Shown: positions 55,046 through 63,507 of the stretch, in pieces
Position numbering within the stretch: the first letter of the stretch is position 1
Layout of the letters: each line of letters starts with the position of its first letter
Source of the DNA: Nocardiopsis sp. FR4
Lineage (GTDB): Bacteria > Actinomycetota > Actinomycetes > Streptosporangiales > Streptosporangiaceae
Length of the DNA stretch: 64,000 nt
Assembly (NCBI RefSeq): GCF_009830945.1
Contig: NZ_VWVV01000020.1
Coordinates: 59,365-123,364, forward strand
Direction of reading: 5' to 3'
The notes under the pieces: generated by a model
Told to the model about the DNA's origin: nothing
The model's input: the letters and a program-made list of their open reading frames with translations, nothing else
The model's database searches: none
Made by a program: the position numbers and the translations under genes

Positions 55046-55942
55046 ATGCCCTCTCCCACCCCGCGCCGCCCCCCCGCCTCCCCCGAACCGGCCGAGCCCC
55101 GATGGCCCCTCCTGCTCGCCCGGATCCGTATGCCGCTGATGTGGGCGGCCACGCTCGCCCTCCTGGCCGGTTACCTCGGCCTGTCCTGGTGGGTGGGCGG
55201 CGCTCTGCTGGTCCTCGCGCTCGCGGTACAGCTGCGCCTGGGAACCGTGCGGCGCGCGCCCCGGGTGCTGCGGCCGCCGGTGCGGGGCCGCTGGATGGCG
55301 CTCACCAGCCCCGTGGACGGCGTGCCCAGCCAGGGCAGCCACGCCTACGGGCAGACCTACGCGCTGGGCCTGGTCGCCGAACCCGGGGGCGGCGCGCGGC
55401 CCGACATCGGCTGGCGCCCGCTCAGCCGCCCGCCGGGTGACTTCCCGGCCTTCGGCCAGCCCGTGTACGCCCCCGCCGACGGGACCGTCGTGGCCGCGCA
55501 CGGCCGCCAGCGCGACCACCGCAGCCGCAACTCCTGGCCCTGGCTGTTCGGCTCGGTCCTGGAGAACACGCTGCGGGAGCTGCGCGGCCCGGCCGGGGTC
55601 CTCGGCAACCACCTGGTGATCGACGTGGGCGGGGGCGCCTACGTGCTGTTGGGCCACCTGCGGCGGGGGTCCCTGGCGGTGGGCCGCGGCGACCGGGTCC
55701 GGGCCGGCCAGCCGGTGGCCCGCTGCGGCAACTCGGGGGCGTGCACCGAGCCCCAGGTACGCGTGCAGCTCATGGACCACCGCAACCCCCTTTTCGCCGC
55801 CGGGCTTCCGGCCGTGTGGGCCCCGGGGTGGAACGGGAAGGCCGAGGGAGAGGGGCTTCCCGAGACCTGGCGGCCCGTGGCGGTCGCCGCCCCGGGTGCG
55901 GAGGGGGTACCCGCTGGTCAGGAAGCCCCGGAGGCGGATTAG
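55046..55942 (+). CDS. Degenerate M23-type (LytM) membrane protein
   Basis: A 298-residue protein with one or two N-terminal membrane helices (about 27-65) and a C-terminal M23-fold domain at about 75-255: SHAYGQTYALGL, GNHLVIDVGGGAYVLLGHLR, then RAGQPVARCGNSGACTEPQV. Active M23 enzymes carry HxxxD and HxH zinc ligands. Here the Asp of the first is Gly (YALG rather than YAID) and the HLH near NSGACTEP is QVR, so zinc binding and endopeptidase activity should be lost. Such pseudo-LytM proteins can still regulate other cell-wall hydrolases. A CACAAT box ends six bases before the ATG, so the mRNA may be leaderless. Confidence 0.8.
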   Translation: MPSPTPRRPPASPEPAEPRWPLLLARIRMPLMWAATLALLAGYLGLSWWVGGALLVLALAVQLRLGTVRRAPRVLRPPVRGRWMALTSPVDGVPSQGSHAYGQTYALGLVAEPGGGARPDIGWRPLSRPPGDFPAFGQPVYAPADGTVVAAHGRQRDHRSRNSWPWLFGSVLENTLRELRGPAGVLGNHLVIDVGGGAYVLLGHLRRGSLAVGRGDRVRAGQPVARCGNSGACTEPQVRVQLMDHRNPLFAAGLPAVWAPGWNGKAEGEGLPETWRPVAVAAPGAEGVPAGQEAPEAD

Positions 55943-55947
55943 GCTGA

Positions 55948-55966
55948 TGAGGTAAGGCGAACCTAA
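55948..55966. promoter_or_regulatory. Iron box (IdeR/DmdR operator)
   Basis: TGAGGTAAGGCGAACCTAA matches the 19-base actinobacterial iron box TTAGGTTAGGCTAACCTAA at 16 positions. It lies 39 bases before the GTG of the [2Fe-2S] protein gene. Iron-loaded IdeR or DmdR would block transcription there, so the gene should be induced when iron is scarce. Confidence 0.65.
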
Positions 55967-56004
55967 CGGTTTCGGGAGTTTCTGATCAGAGCGCGGGGGA
56001 AAGC

Positions 56005-56526
56005 GTGAACGCGGTCGAAGGGCGTCCCTGCCAGCTCACGGTCTGCCGGGGCTGTTGCTGCGGCACGAAGAAGAAGGTCCCCGGCGTGGACCACAAGGCC
56101 CAGCTCGCCCGGCTCAGCGCCATGGAGGACCGCTCCGGCCGCACCGTTCCCGTCCGCACCAGCAAGTGTCTCGGCATCTGCTTCCAGGCCAACGTGGTGG
56201 TCGTCCGACCCTCCCAAGCCGGACGCGCCGCCGGAGCCCGTCCCGTGTGGCTGGGCGAGGTCACCGAGGACAAGCTGGTCGAGGCCATCGACGAGTGGAT
56301 CCTCGAGGGCGGTCCCGGAGTCGCCCCGCTGCCCGCCGTCCTGGCCGGCCACGTGACCTCCAAGGACGCCAAGAAGCCCAAGAAGCGCAAGAAGCCCGCC
56401 CGCTCCAAGGCCGCCAAGAAGGAGCGCAAGAAGGCCAAGGAGAAGAGGGAGAAGAAGGCCAAGGCCAAGGCGCGGGAGAAGGCCAAGAAGGCGGAGAAGA
56501 AGGCGAAGAGGGCCGGGAAGGACTGA
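56005..56526 (+). CDS. (2Fe-2S) thioredoxin-like ferredoxin with Lys-rich tail
   Basis: A 173-residue protein. The first 110 residues form the thioredoxin-like [2Fe-2S] ferredoxin domain: LTVCRGCCCGTKKK (Cys14, Cys17-19) and SKCLGICFQANVVVV (Cys55, Cys59). The tail from about 115 to the end consists almost only of Lys, Ala, Arg and Glu (for example KKERKKAKEKREKK) and should be a positively charged helix or a nucleic-acid or membrane tether; that is unusual for the family. An iron box lies just upstream, so its expression is tied to iron. GTG start. A hairpin at 56531 follows. Confidence 0.85.
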   Translation: MNAVEGRPCQLTVCRGCCCGTKKKVPGVDHKAQLARLSAMEDRSGRTVPVRTSKCLGICFQANVVVVRPSQAGRAAGARPVWLGEVTEDKLVEAIDEWILEGGPGVAPLPAVLAGHVTSKDAKKPKKRKKPARSKAAKKERKKAKEKREKKAKAKAREKAKKAEKKAKRAGKD

Positions 56527-56530
56527 CCCG

Positions 56531-56553
56531 GCGGGGGCGGGCCCCGCCCCCGC
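56531..56553. terminator. Bidirectional hairpin between the ferredoxin and ABC genes
   Basis: GCGGGGGCGG (56531-56540) pairs with CCGCCCCCGC (56544-56553) around a 3-base loop, between two convergent stops. Confidence 0.7.
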
Positions 56554-56575
56554 GCCGGTCCGCCCGGCGTCCCGC

Positions 56576-58444
56576 CTACCGGCGCTGCGGAGCGAACTGG
56601 GTCCGGTACAGCGCGGTGTACAGTCCGCCCTGGTCCAACAGCTCCTCGTGCGTGCCGCGCTCCAGGATGCGCCCGTCCTCCAGCACCAGGATCTGGTCCG
56701 CCTCCCGCACGGTCGCCAGCCGGTGCGCGATCACCAGTGAGGTCCGCCCCTCCAGGGCCACGGCCAGGGCCTCCTGTACGGCCGCCTCGGACCCCGAGTC
56801 CAGGTGCGCCGTCGCCTCGTCCAGTACCACCACCGACGGCGCCTTCAGCAGCAGCCGGGCGATCGCCAGCCGCTGCTTCTCACCGCCGGAGAGCCGGTAG
56901 CCGCGGTCGCCGACCATCGTGTCCAGGCCGTTGGGCAGCTGCTCCAGGAGCGGTCCCAGCCGGGCCATGCGCAGGACCTCCTCCAGCTCGGCGTCGGTCG
57001 CCTCGGGCCGGGCGTAGCGCAGGTTCGCGCCGACCGTGTCGTGGAACAGCTGCGCGTCCTGGGTCACCACCCCCACCGTCGACCGCAGGGAGTCCCCGGT
57101 CGCCTCGCGCAGGTCCAGCCCGCCCAGCCGCACCTGCCCCTCGGTCGGGTCGTACAGCCGCGACACCAGGTGGGTCAGGGTCGTCTTGCCCGCACCCGAG
57201 GGGCCCACCAGGGCCACCATCGTCCCCGGCTCGGCCCGGAACGACACCCCGCTCAGCACCTGGGTGTCCTCGTCCGCCTGAGCCTGCGGGGTCAGCTCCA
57301 GCGACGCCACCGACGACTCCTTCGCACCCGGGTAGCGGAAGGAGACCCGGTCGAACTCCACTGCCACGGGCCCCTCGGGCAGGTCCCGGGCGGTCGGGCT
57401 CTCCTTGATGCCCGGCTCCAGGTCCAGCACCTCGAAGACCCGGTCGAAGGAGACCAGCGCGGTCATGATCTCCACGTGCACGTTGGACAGCGTCGTCACC
57501 GGTCCGTACAGGCGGCTGAGCAGGGTGGTCAGCGCCACCAGCGTTCCCACCTCGAAGGCCCCGCCGATGGCCAGCACGCCGCCCACCCCGTAGACCATCG
57601 CCATGGCCAGGGCCGTGATCAGGCCCAGCAGGCTGAACAGCAGCGAGCCGAACACCGCCTGGCGCACCCCCAGTTCGCGGACCCGGGCCGCACGCCGGGC
57701 GAAGCCCGCCGACTCCTCGTCGGGGCGCCCGTACAGCTTGACCAGCATCGCCCCGCCGACGTTGAACCGCTCGGTCATCAGCGAGCTCATGTCCGCGTTG
57801 GTGTCCATGGCGTCACGGGAGATGTGCGCCAGCCGCCGCCCGATGAGCTTGGCGGGGACCACGAACAAGGGGACCAGAGCCAGCGCGATCAGCGTCACCT
57901 GCCACGACAGTGCGAGCATGGTCACGATCACCGCGGTGGCGCTGACCAGGTTGGACACCACCGACTGCAACACGGAGGTGATCGCCCGCTGCGCCCCCAC
58001 GACGTCGGTGTTCAACCGGCTGATCAGCGAACCCGTCTGCGTGCGGGTGAAGAAGGCCACCGGCATCCGCTGCACGTGGCCGAACACCTCGGTGCGCAGC
58101 TGGTAGATGACCCCCTCGCCGATCCGGGAGGACAGCCAGCGGCCGAGCAGGGTCAGCCCGGCCTCCAGCACGGCCAGTCCGGCGGCGACGAGCGCCAGCC
58201 CCACCACCAGTGAGGAGTTCCCGGTCAGGATGCCCCGGTCGATGATGGTCTTGAGCAGCAGCGGGTTGGCGACCACGATCGCGGAACCGACCGCGGTGAC
58301 CGCCAGGAAGCACAGGATCGTCCGCCAGTGCGGGCTGGCGTAGGAGACGATTCGCCGGGTGATGCCGGGCGGCAGCTCCTGTCCCTTCGCGCTCCCGTCG
58401 TTGACCAGGGCCCTGTAGGAGGGCCTCCCGGACATCATTGCCAT
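56576..58444 (-). CDS. ABC exporter, fused permease and ATPase (MsbA/LmrA-like)
   Basis: A 622-residue half-transporter with six membrane helices (about 40-330) and an ATPase domain (about 360-620): Walker A GPSGAGKTT, Q-loop VTQDAQLF, signature LSGGEKQR, Walker B VVVLDEATAHLD and a switch His in IAHRLATVREADQI. Homodimers are expected to export lipids or hydrophobic compounds; the substrate is not shown. The ATG 58444 has GAGG six bases upstream, giving MAMMSGRPSY. It is a single gene, downstream of a nucleotidyltransferase read the same way. Confidence 0.93.
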   Translation of the reverse strand: MAMMSGRPSYRALVNDGSAKGQELPPGITRRIVSYASPHWRTILCFLAVTAVGSAIVVANPLLLKTIIDRGILTGNSSLVVGLALVAAGLAVLEAGLTLLGRWLSSRIGEGVIYQLRTEVFGHVQRMPVAFFTRTQTGSLISRLNTDVVGAQRAITSVLQSVVSNLVSATAVIVTMLALSWQVTLIALALVPLFVVPAKLIGRRLAHISRDAMDTNADMSSLMTERFNVGGAMLVKLYGRPDEESAGFARRAARVRELGVRQAVFGSLLFSLLGLITALAMAMVYGVGGVLAIGGAFEVGTLVALTTLLSRLYGPVTTLSNVHVEIMTALVSFDRVFEVLDLEPGIKESPTARDLPEGPVAVEFDRVSFRYPGAKESSVASLELTPQAQADEDTQVLSGVSFRAEPGTMVALVGPSGAGKTTLTHLVSRLYDPTEGQVRLGGLDLREATGDSLRSTVGVVTQDAQLFHDTVGANLRYARPEATDAELEEVLRMARLGPLLEQLPNGLDTMVGDRGYRLSGGEKQRLAIARLLLKAPSVVVLDEATAHLDSGSEAAVQEALAVALEGRTSLVIAHRLATVREADQILVLEDGRILERGTHEELLDQGGLYTALYRTQFAPQRR

Positions 58445-58602
58445 GGACAGCCTCGTTCTGCTCGCCGGTTCGCCACGCGCGCCGGCACGCGCCGCCACGC
58501 GCGCCCCGACACACGCATGTAGTCAACACCGCCGCGGAGACGCCGCTTCCCGGCCCGGGGGTGGCGCACCGAGGCCCGGCCCCGAGCCGAAGCGGACAGG
58601 GC

Positions 58603-59106
58603 TCAGAGGGCGTGGGCCAGGCGGCCCAGGGCGGCGGTGGTGGAGCGGCCGGGGGTGAAGGGCAGTTCCCAGGCCTGCGCGCCCAGCGCGGCGGCGCCGC
58701 GGACCTTGGCCTGGGTGTAGCGGTCCCCGGCGGTGTAGGCCAGGGCGGCGGGGGCCAGCGGCCGCAGGGCGTCGGCGTAGGACGCCCAGTCGACGATCTC
58801 CGGCGAGCCCTCGATGACGAAGGCGCCCCGGACGCAGCCCAGGGCGGCGATGGTCTCGGCGCGCTCCTCGGCGGGGTTGACCGGGCGTCCAGGGCCCTTC
58901 CAGGCCCGCACCCGTTCGTCGGACTCCACGCCCACCACGAGGGGGAGCCCGCGGTCGGCGATGGCACGGAGGAAGCGGACGTGTCCGACGTGCAGGACGT
59001 CGAAGGCGCCGGTGACCACGGCCGGTCGCGCGAGGTCGCCGGGGTGCTCGATCCAGCGCGTGCGCAGGGCGGCACCCGGCTCGTGTGTGGAGTCCGTGTC
59101 CGTCAT
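58603..59106 (-). CDS. Cytidylyl/adenylyltransferase-fold protein
   Basis: A 167-residue nucleotidyltransferase. VVTGAFDVLHVGHVRFLRAI carries the HxGH nucleotide motif at residues 39-42, and PGRSTTAALGRL near the end is the second family motif (usually ISTT/RSTS). The layout resembles RfaE-type and glycerol-3-phosphate cytidylyltransferases; the substrate cannot be fixed. A disordered N-terminal stretch of about 25 residues precedes the domain. It is followed by the ABC exporter 158 bases away in the same direction, which may be an operon for an envelope component, but that is inference. Confidence 0.85.
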   Translation of the reverse strand: MTDTDSTHEPGAALRTRWIEHPGDLARPAVVTGAFDVLHVGHVRFLRAIADRGLPLVVGVESDERVRAWKGPGRPVNPAEERAETIAALGCVRGAFVIEGSPEIVDWASYADALRPLAPAALAYTAGDRYTQAKVRGAAALGAQAWELPFTPGRSTTAALGRLAHAL

Positions 59107-59148
59107 CTGTTCACCCGTTCCGCGAAGCCCGAGGGCACCCGTGCCCGA

Positions 59149-59532
59149 TCACGCCGACGGGTCCGCCCGAAAGGTCAACGTACCGTTCCTCAGCCGTGTC
59201 CGGGAGTGACGCCTGACGCCACATCTCGAGACTACGCGTGTCCCGAACGGTGTCGGACGCGCTGGTCGCCCGTGTCCTCCCTCTTCCCGCCCGGGTACGC
59301 GCACCGTGTGCGCGGTCCGTGGCGGGCGGGCTCCCCCACGCCCGATCGCGATGCTGGCCGCATCGTGCCGGGACACCTCTCTGGTCTTACCGGTGAGCGG
59401 TTTCCGCCGGTGCTCGGCACCCCACCGGGAGGTGTGGGCCGCATCCACAGCGGTCGCGGCCGCCCCGCTCGGGGCGGGGACCAGGAACGGGGCCTGGAGC
59501 GTCCGGAGCCGCCGCGTACCGGCACCCGCCAT
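59149..59532 (-). CDS. Doubtful small gene (127 aa)
   Basis: An ATG with GGAGG eight bases upstream opens 127 codons, MAGAGTRRLRTLQAPFLVPA and onward. Third positions are GC-rich but second positions are also high, so coding character is weak, and the product is Arg/Ala-rich with no recognisable domain. The ribosome site is its best support. It could be a real unknown protein or chance. Confidence 0.25.
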   Translation of the reverse strand: MAGAGTRRLRTLQAPFLVPAPSGAAATAVDAAHTSRWGAEHRRKPLTGKTREVSRHDAASIAIGRGGARPPRTAHTVRVPGREEGGHGRPARPTPFGTRVVSRCGVRRHSRTRLRNGTLTFRADPSA

Positions 59533-60002
59533 CCTGACCGCCTCCCGGGCTGCGCGTCTGCGTCGGTGTGTTCGACACGACGGTAGCGAGGACCGCGGGC
59601 GCGTGTGGTGGAAATCCGTGAACTCTCCCGGTCACCAGCCCTGACGGGGCCTCTCCCGAGGACCTTCCCACCACCGGGCATCGCCCCTTGGCGGTCAGCG
59701 CCGCGGTGTTTCCCATGTGCGCTCGTGCGGGCTTGGGGAACCTGTCACGCCAGTGGCCGACGACCCCTTCGCGACCGGTGTCCCACCGCCCGGGAAGGGG
59801 ACTCCGGAGGATGTTCGTCCCGTCGCGGAAGCTTTCCCCGCACACTGTGAGGTAGTTCACTCAGGGGTCCCGCCCGGGCGGGGCGGGGGGACGGAAAAGC
59901 GTAAGCGGACCGTGTGCGCATGGCCGCGGTCCGCTTCCGGGCGCCCCCCGGCGGGGAGCGCAGGTGATCGGGGGGTTCGGGGTCGCCCCCCGGTGGGGGC
60001 GG
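59533..60002. other. Gene-free stretch before tRNA-Gly
   Basis: About 470 bases with no supported gene. Several GC-rich inverted repeats occur (for example CCCGCCCGGGCGGG near 59870). I compared it with known actinobacterial leader RNAs, including the ydaO-type c-di-AMP element, and saw no match. Confidence 0.4.
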
Positions 60003-60076
60003 TGGAGCGGGCGACGAGAATCGAACTCGCATGACCAGCTTGGAAGGCTGGGGTTCTACCATTGAACTACGCCCGC
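60003..60076 (-). tRNA. tRNA-Gly (anticodon TCC)
   Basis: Minus strand: begins GCGGGCGTAGTTCAATGG, acceptor arms GCGGGCG/CGCCCGC, anticodon loop TTCCAAG giving TCC, T arm GAGTTCGATTC, and CCA encoded at 60003-60005. All arms pair over 74 bases. Confidence 0.97.
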
Positions 60077-60193
60077 GTGGCACCAGAGACTTCGAGTGTC
60101 CTCTAGACTCTTGGAGCCGACGGAGACAAGAGTACAGTCTCCGAGGCCGTGGTCGCACACTCATTCCGAGGGTGCGATCCTTGGTTTGGTCCA
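60077..60193. promoter_or_regulatory. Divergent promoters for tRNA-Gly and tRNA-Pro
   Basis: For the plus strand TTGGAG (60111-60116) and TACAGT (60133-60138) are 16 bases apart. On the minus strand TTGTCT near 60129 and TAGAGG near 60104 are plausible. GGAGAC/GTCTCC (60122-60142) forms a small palindrome between them. Both genes would have leaders of 30 to 60 bases to be processed. Confidence 0.4.
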
Positions 60194-60268
60194 CGGGGTG
60201 TGGCGCAGCTTGGTTAGCGCGCATGCTTTGGGAGCATGAGGCCGCGGGTTCGAATCCCGCCACCCCGA
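60194..60268 (+). tRNA. tRNA-Pro (anticodon TGG)
   Basis: Begins CGGGGTGTGGCGCAGCTTGG. Acceptor arms CGGGGTG and CACCCCG pair, the anticodon loop TTTGGGA gives TGG, and the T arm GGGTTCGAATCCC is intact. The CCA is not encoded; it must be added after transcription, unlike the two other tRNA genes in the window. Confidence 0.97.
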
Positions 60269-60498
60269 CGAAACCACCGTGGCAGCGGCTCCGGCCGCGC
60301 GCCGTGGCCCCCTGTGTATCTGCCCTAGACTTGGTGCGATCAGCAGGAAACTGTAAGTCCCAGCCCGTCGCAGGGCACCCCAGCCGGACGTGGTCGCAAG
60401 ACCCGCGCCGGGGGGTGTATGCGTGCATTTCGCCGTCGTGTGTGGTGCGCCTGCGGGCCGACGCGGACACCAGCCGGCAAACCTAGGAGTACCGCCCC
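60269..60498 (+). promoter_or_regulatory. Promoter and leader of tig
   Basis: TAGACT at 60326-60331 is a good -10 box; no strong -35 is seen. It would give a leader of about 160 bases before the GTG of tig, preceded by the ribosome site AGGAG at 60485-60489. Reading frames inside the leader have no protein-like content. Confidence 0.45.
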
Positions 60499-61938
60499 GT
60501 GAAGACCGATGTCGAGGAGCTGAGCCCGACCCGGGTCAAGCTGACCATCGAGGTGCCCTTCGAGGAGCTCGATCACGCTTTCGACGTGACGTACAAGTCG
60601 CTCGCCAAGCAGGTCCGGATCAAGGGCTTCCGCCCGGGCAAGGCGCCGGCGCGGCTGATCGACCGCTACGTCGGCCGCGGCGCGGTGATCAGTGAAGCGG
60701 TCAACCACGCCGTCCCGGAGCTCTACAACGAAGCCATCCAGAAGGAGGAGCTCTTCGCGCTCGGCCAGCCCGACGTGGAGGTCACCAAGCTGGAGGACAA
60801 CGAGGAGCTCGCCTTCACCGCCGAGGTCGACGTCCGCCCCAAGTTCGAGGTCGAGAACTACAAGGGCATCGAGGTCACCGTCGACAACGCCGAGGTGACC
60901 GACGAGCAGGTCGACGAGCAGATCGGCACCCTGCGCGAGCGCTTCTCCACCCTCGTGGGCGTGGACCGCCCCGTCCAGGACGGTGACCACCTGTCCATCG
61001 ACCTGTCCGCCGCCGTCGAAGGTGAGAAGCTCGAGGACGTCGCCGTCAGCGGCTACTCCTACGAGGTGGGCACCAACACCATGCTGGAGGGCCTCGACGA
61101 GACCCTGCGCGGCATGGAGGCCGGCGGCGAGGCCACCTTCAGGACCACCCTCGTCGGTGGTGAGCACGAGGGCAAGGAGGCGGACGTCACCGTCACCGTG
61201 CACAGCGTGAAGGTCAAGGAACTGCCCGAGCTGGACGACGAGTTCGCCCAGCTGGCCTCGGAGTTCGACACCATCGACGAGCTCCGCGAGGACGTGCGCA
61301 AGCGCATGACCGAGGTCCGCCGCCTCCAGCAGCTCTCCGCCGCCCGCGACAAGGCGCTGGAGAAGCTGATCGACTCCGTCGACATCCCGCTGCCCGACGC
61401 GGTCGTCGACGAGGAGATCAACCGCCGCCGCCAGAGCCTGGAGCAGCAGCTCGCCCAGAGCGGCCTCACCAAGGAGTCCTACCTCGAGTCGCAGGGCAAG
61501 ACCGAGGAGGAGTTCGACGAGGAGCTGACCACCGGCGCCCGCTCCGCGGTCAAGGCCGGGTTCATCCTCGACCAGCTGGCCATCCAGGAGGACCTGAGCG
61601 CCGACCAGGGCGAGCTCAGCCAGTACGTGTTCGAGCAGGCCCAGCGCATGGGTGTGAGCCCGGACCAGCTGGCCCAGCACCTGGTCGAGTCCAACCAGAT
61701 CCGCGTGGCCTTCACCGAGGTCGTCCGCGGCAAGGCCATGGACCTGGTCCTGGCCAACGCCCGGGTCACCGACGAGGACGGCAACGTCATCGAGCAGGAG
61801 AGCACCGAGGAGCAGGCCGCCAAGGCCGCCGCGGTCGCCGCTCAGGAGGCCCTGGAGGTCATCGAGGACGACGCCGAGGCGGAGGCGCCGGCCGAGGCCG
61901 CCGCAGCTGACGAGGCCAAGCCCGAGGACGCCAAGTAG
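60499..61938 (+). CDS. tig: Trigger factor
   Basis: A 479-residue ribosome-associated chaperone and prolyl isomerase. The ribosome-docking motif GFRPGKAP is at residues 43-50. The FKBP-like isomerase domain (about 155-245) contains VQDGDHLSIDLSAAVEGEK and the C-terminal chaperone arms run to about 430. The tail is acidic and Ala/Glu-rich, common in actinomycetes. GTG start with AGGAG nine bases upstream. It precedes clpP1, clpP2 and clpX, linking folding and degradation, but a terminator separates it from clpP1. Confidence 0.97.
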   Translation: MKTDVEELSPTRVKLTIEVPFEELDHAFDVTYKSLAKQVRIKGFRPGKAPARLIDRYVGRGAVISEAVNHAVPELYNEAIQKEELFALGQPDVEVTKLEDNEELAFTAEVDVRPKFEVENYKGIEVTVDNAEVTDEQVDEQIGTLRERFSTLVGVDRPVQDGDHLSIDLSAAVEGEKLEDVAVSGYSYEVGTNTMLEGLDETLRGMEAGGEATFRTTLVGGEHEGKEADVTVTVHSVKVKELPELDDEFAQLASEFDTIDELREDVRKRMTEVRRLQQLSAARDKALEKLIDSVDIPLPDAVVDEEINRRRQSLEQQLAQSGLTKESYLESQGKTEEEFDEELTTGARSAVKAGFILDQLAIQEDLSADQGELSQYVFEQAQRMGVSPDQLAQHLVESNQIRVAFTEVVRGKAMDLVLANARVTDEDGNVIEQESTEEQAAKAAAVAAQEALEVIEDDAEAEAPAEAAAADEAKPEDAK

Positions 61939-61954
61939 GCCGACGCCCGACACC

Positions 61955-61993
61955 AGGGGCCCCGCGTGACCTTCCCGGTCGCTCGGGGCCCCT
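61955..61993 (+). terminator. Terminator of tig
   Basis: AGGGGCCCCG (61955-61964) pairs with CGGGGCCCCT (61984-61993), with an inner TGACC/GGTCG stem. It begins 16 bases after the stop. Confidence 0.75.
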
Positions 61994-62041
61994 CGTGTTC
62001 GCCGGTGGCGGAAGGGCCAGCGCGCGGGGCCCGACACCCTG

Positions 62042-62055
62042 CGCTCAAAGCGAAC
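62042..62055. promoter_or_regulatory. ClgR operator before clpP1
   Basis: CGCTCAAAGCGAAC fits the ClgR core CGCYNANRGCGWWS at every fixed position. It lies about 85-100 bases before the clpP1 start, upstream of a TAGTGT box (62094-62099). ClgR activates the clpP1-clpP2 operon in Streptomyces, mycobacteria and corynebacteria, and the same control is expected here. Confidence 0.7.
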
Positions 62056-62141
62056 AGGGACGGGATCCGGACGAGCGCGGTGCCGGGCGGCGTTAGTGTC
62101 GCTGTATCGCAACCGTTTCGATTCCGGAGCAGGTGACGAGA

Positions 62142-62774
62142 GTGCCGCCGACCTTTGATGAGTCCTCGCGATTCGACGCCCGTACGTCGGAGACGCAGTT
62201 TTCCCCTTTCCTTGAGCAGACGCCTCAGCGCCTGTTGCGCCAGCGAATCGTCTTCCTCGGCCAGCAGGTCGACGACGAGATCGCCAACCGCCTGGTGGGC
62301 GAGCTCCTGCTGCTGTCCGCGGAGGACCGCCAGCGGGACATCACCATGTACATCAACTCGCCCGGTGGTTCCGTGACCTCGGGCATGGCGATCTACGACG
62401 TCATGCAGTACATCCCCAACGACGTGCGCACCGTGGGTATCGGTATGGCCGCGTCCATGGGCCAGATGCTCCTGTGCGCCGGGGCCCCCGGCAAGCGCTA
62501 CGCGCTTCCGCACACCCGCGTGATGATGCACCAGCCGTCCGGCGGCATCGGGGGCACCGCCTCCGACATCCGCATCCTGGCGGACCAGCTGATGTACGTG
62601 AAGAAGATGTTCATCGAGAAGATCTCCGAGCACACGGGCCAGGCGGTCGAGCAGATCGAGAAGGACGCCGACCGCGACCGCTGGTTCACCGCGCAGGAGG
62701 CCAAGGACTACGGCTTCATCGACGAGGTTCTGGAGGGAACTCTCGACGTGGCCAACGAGCGGTCCCGGAGTTGA
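62142..62774 (+). CDS. clpP1: ATP-dependent Clp protease proteolytic subunit 1
   Basis: A 210-residue Clp protease subunit from this start. Catalytic residues are Ser105 in MAASMGQ, His130 in MMHQPSGG and Asp179 in DRDRWF. The hydrophobic pocket segment ISEHTGQAVEQIEKDADRD is conserved. GTG 62142 is chosen because AGGTGA precedes it by five bases; GTG 62133 is an alternative giving three more residues. It is followed 48 bases later by clpP2, with which it forms a mixed double ring in actinomycetes. Confidence 0.96.
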   Translation: MPPTFDESSRFDARTSETQFSPFLEQTPQRLLRQRIVFLGQQVDDEIANRLVGELLLLSAEDRQRDITMYINSPGGSVTSGMAIYDVMQYIPNDVRTVGIGMAASMGQMLLCAGAPGKRYALPHTRVMMHQPSGGIGGTASDIRILADQLMYVKKMFIEKISEHTGQAVEQIEKDADRDRWFTAQEAKDYGFIDEVLEGTLDVANERSRS

Positions 62775-62822
62775 CCCGTCGGACCTGGTCCCAGGAACGG
62801 CACAGTGCGTGGAAGGCGTGAA

Positions 62823-63482
62823 ATGACCGAGTTCAACCCCAGTCTCATCGGCGGCGCGGCCTCGATGGCTCCCCAGAGCCGCTACGTCCTGCCGTCCTAC
62901 GTGGAGCGGACGTCCTACGGCGTCAAGGAGATGAATCCGTACAACAAGCTCTTCGAGGAGCGGATCATCTTCGTGGGCGTCCAGATCGACGACACGTCGG
63001 CCAACGACCTGATGGCCCAGCTCATCACCCTGGAGCAGCTCGACTCCGAGCGGGACATCCAGATGTACATCAACTCGCCGGGAGGCTCCTTCACCTCCCT
63101 CATGGCGATCTACGACACGATGCAGTTCGTCCGCCCCGACATCCAGACGGTGTGCATCGGCCAGGCCGCCTCCGCCGCGGCGATCCTGCTCGCGGGCGGG
63201 ACCAAGGGCAAGCGCGGCGCGCTGCCCAACTCCCGCATCCTGATCCACCAGCCCGCCACCGAGGGCATGCACGGTCAGGCCAGCGACATCGAGATCCAGG
63301 CGAACGAGATCACCCGTATCCGCACGCAGCTGGAGACCACGCTGGCCCGCCACACCGGGCGTTCGGTCGAGCAGGTCTCCCAGGACATCGAGCGGGACAA
63401 GATCCTCACCGCCGAGGAGGCCAAGGACTACGGCATCATTGACTTCGTACTGCCCTACCGCAAGGCCTCCCTGAAGTCCTGA
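62823..63482 (+). CDS. clpP2: ATP-dependent Clp protease proteolytic subunit 2
   Basis: A 219-residue subunit with catalytic Ser117 in [13 protein letters not shown], His142 in LIHQPATEG and Asp192 in [11 protein letters not shown]. The N-terminal [20 protein letters not shown] extension is typical of the second subunit. ATG 62823 follows GGAAGG. It is in one operon with clpP1, ended by a true intrinsic terminator. The mixed ClpP1P2 ring degrades proteins fed by ClpX or ClpC. Confidence 0.97.
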   Translation: MTEFNPSLIGGAASMAPQSRYVLPSYVERTSYGVKEMNPYNKLFEERIIFVGVQIDDTSANDLMAQLITLEQLDSERDIQMYINSPGGSFTSLMAIYDTMQFVRPDIQTVCIGQAASAAAILLAGGTKGKRGALPNSRILIHQPATEGMHGQASDIEIQANEITRIRTQLETTLARHTGRSVEQVSQDIERDKILTAEEAKDYGIIDFVLPYRKASLKS

Positions 63483-63507
63483 GACGGGATACGACCTGAC
63501 GTAGGGG

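Noticed and set aside
59107..60002. c-di-AMP (ydaO) riboswitch or cobalamin riboswitch in the long gap
   Set aside because: Short look-alikes such as GGGGAACC and GCCACTG occur, but not in the required order or with the required stems.
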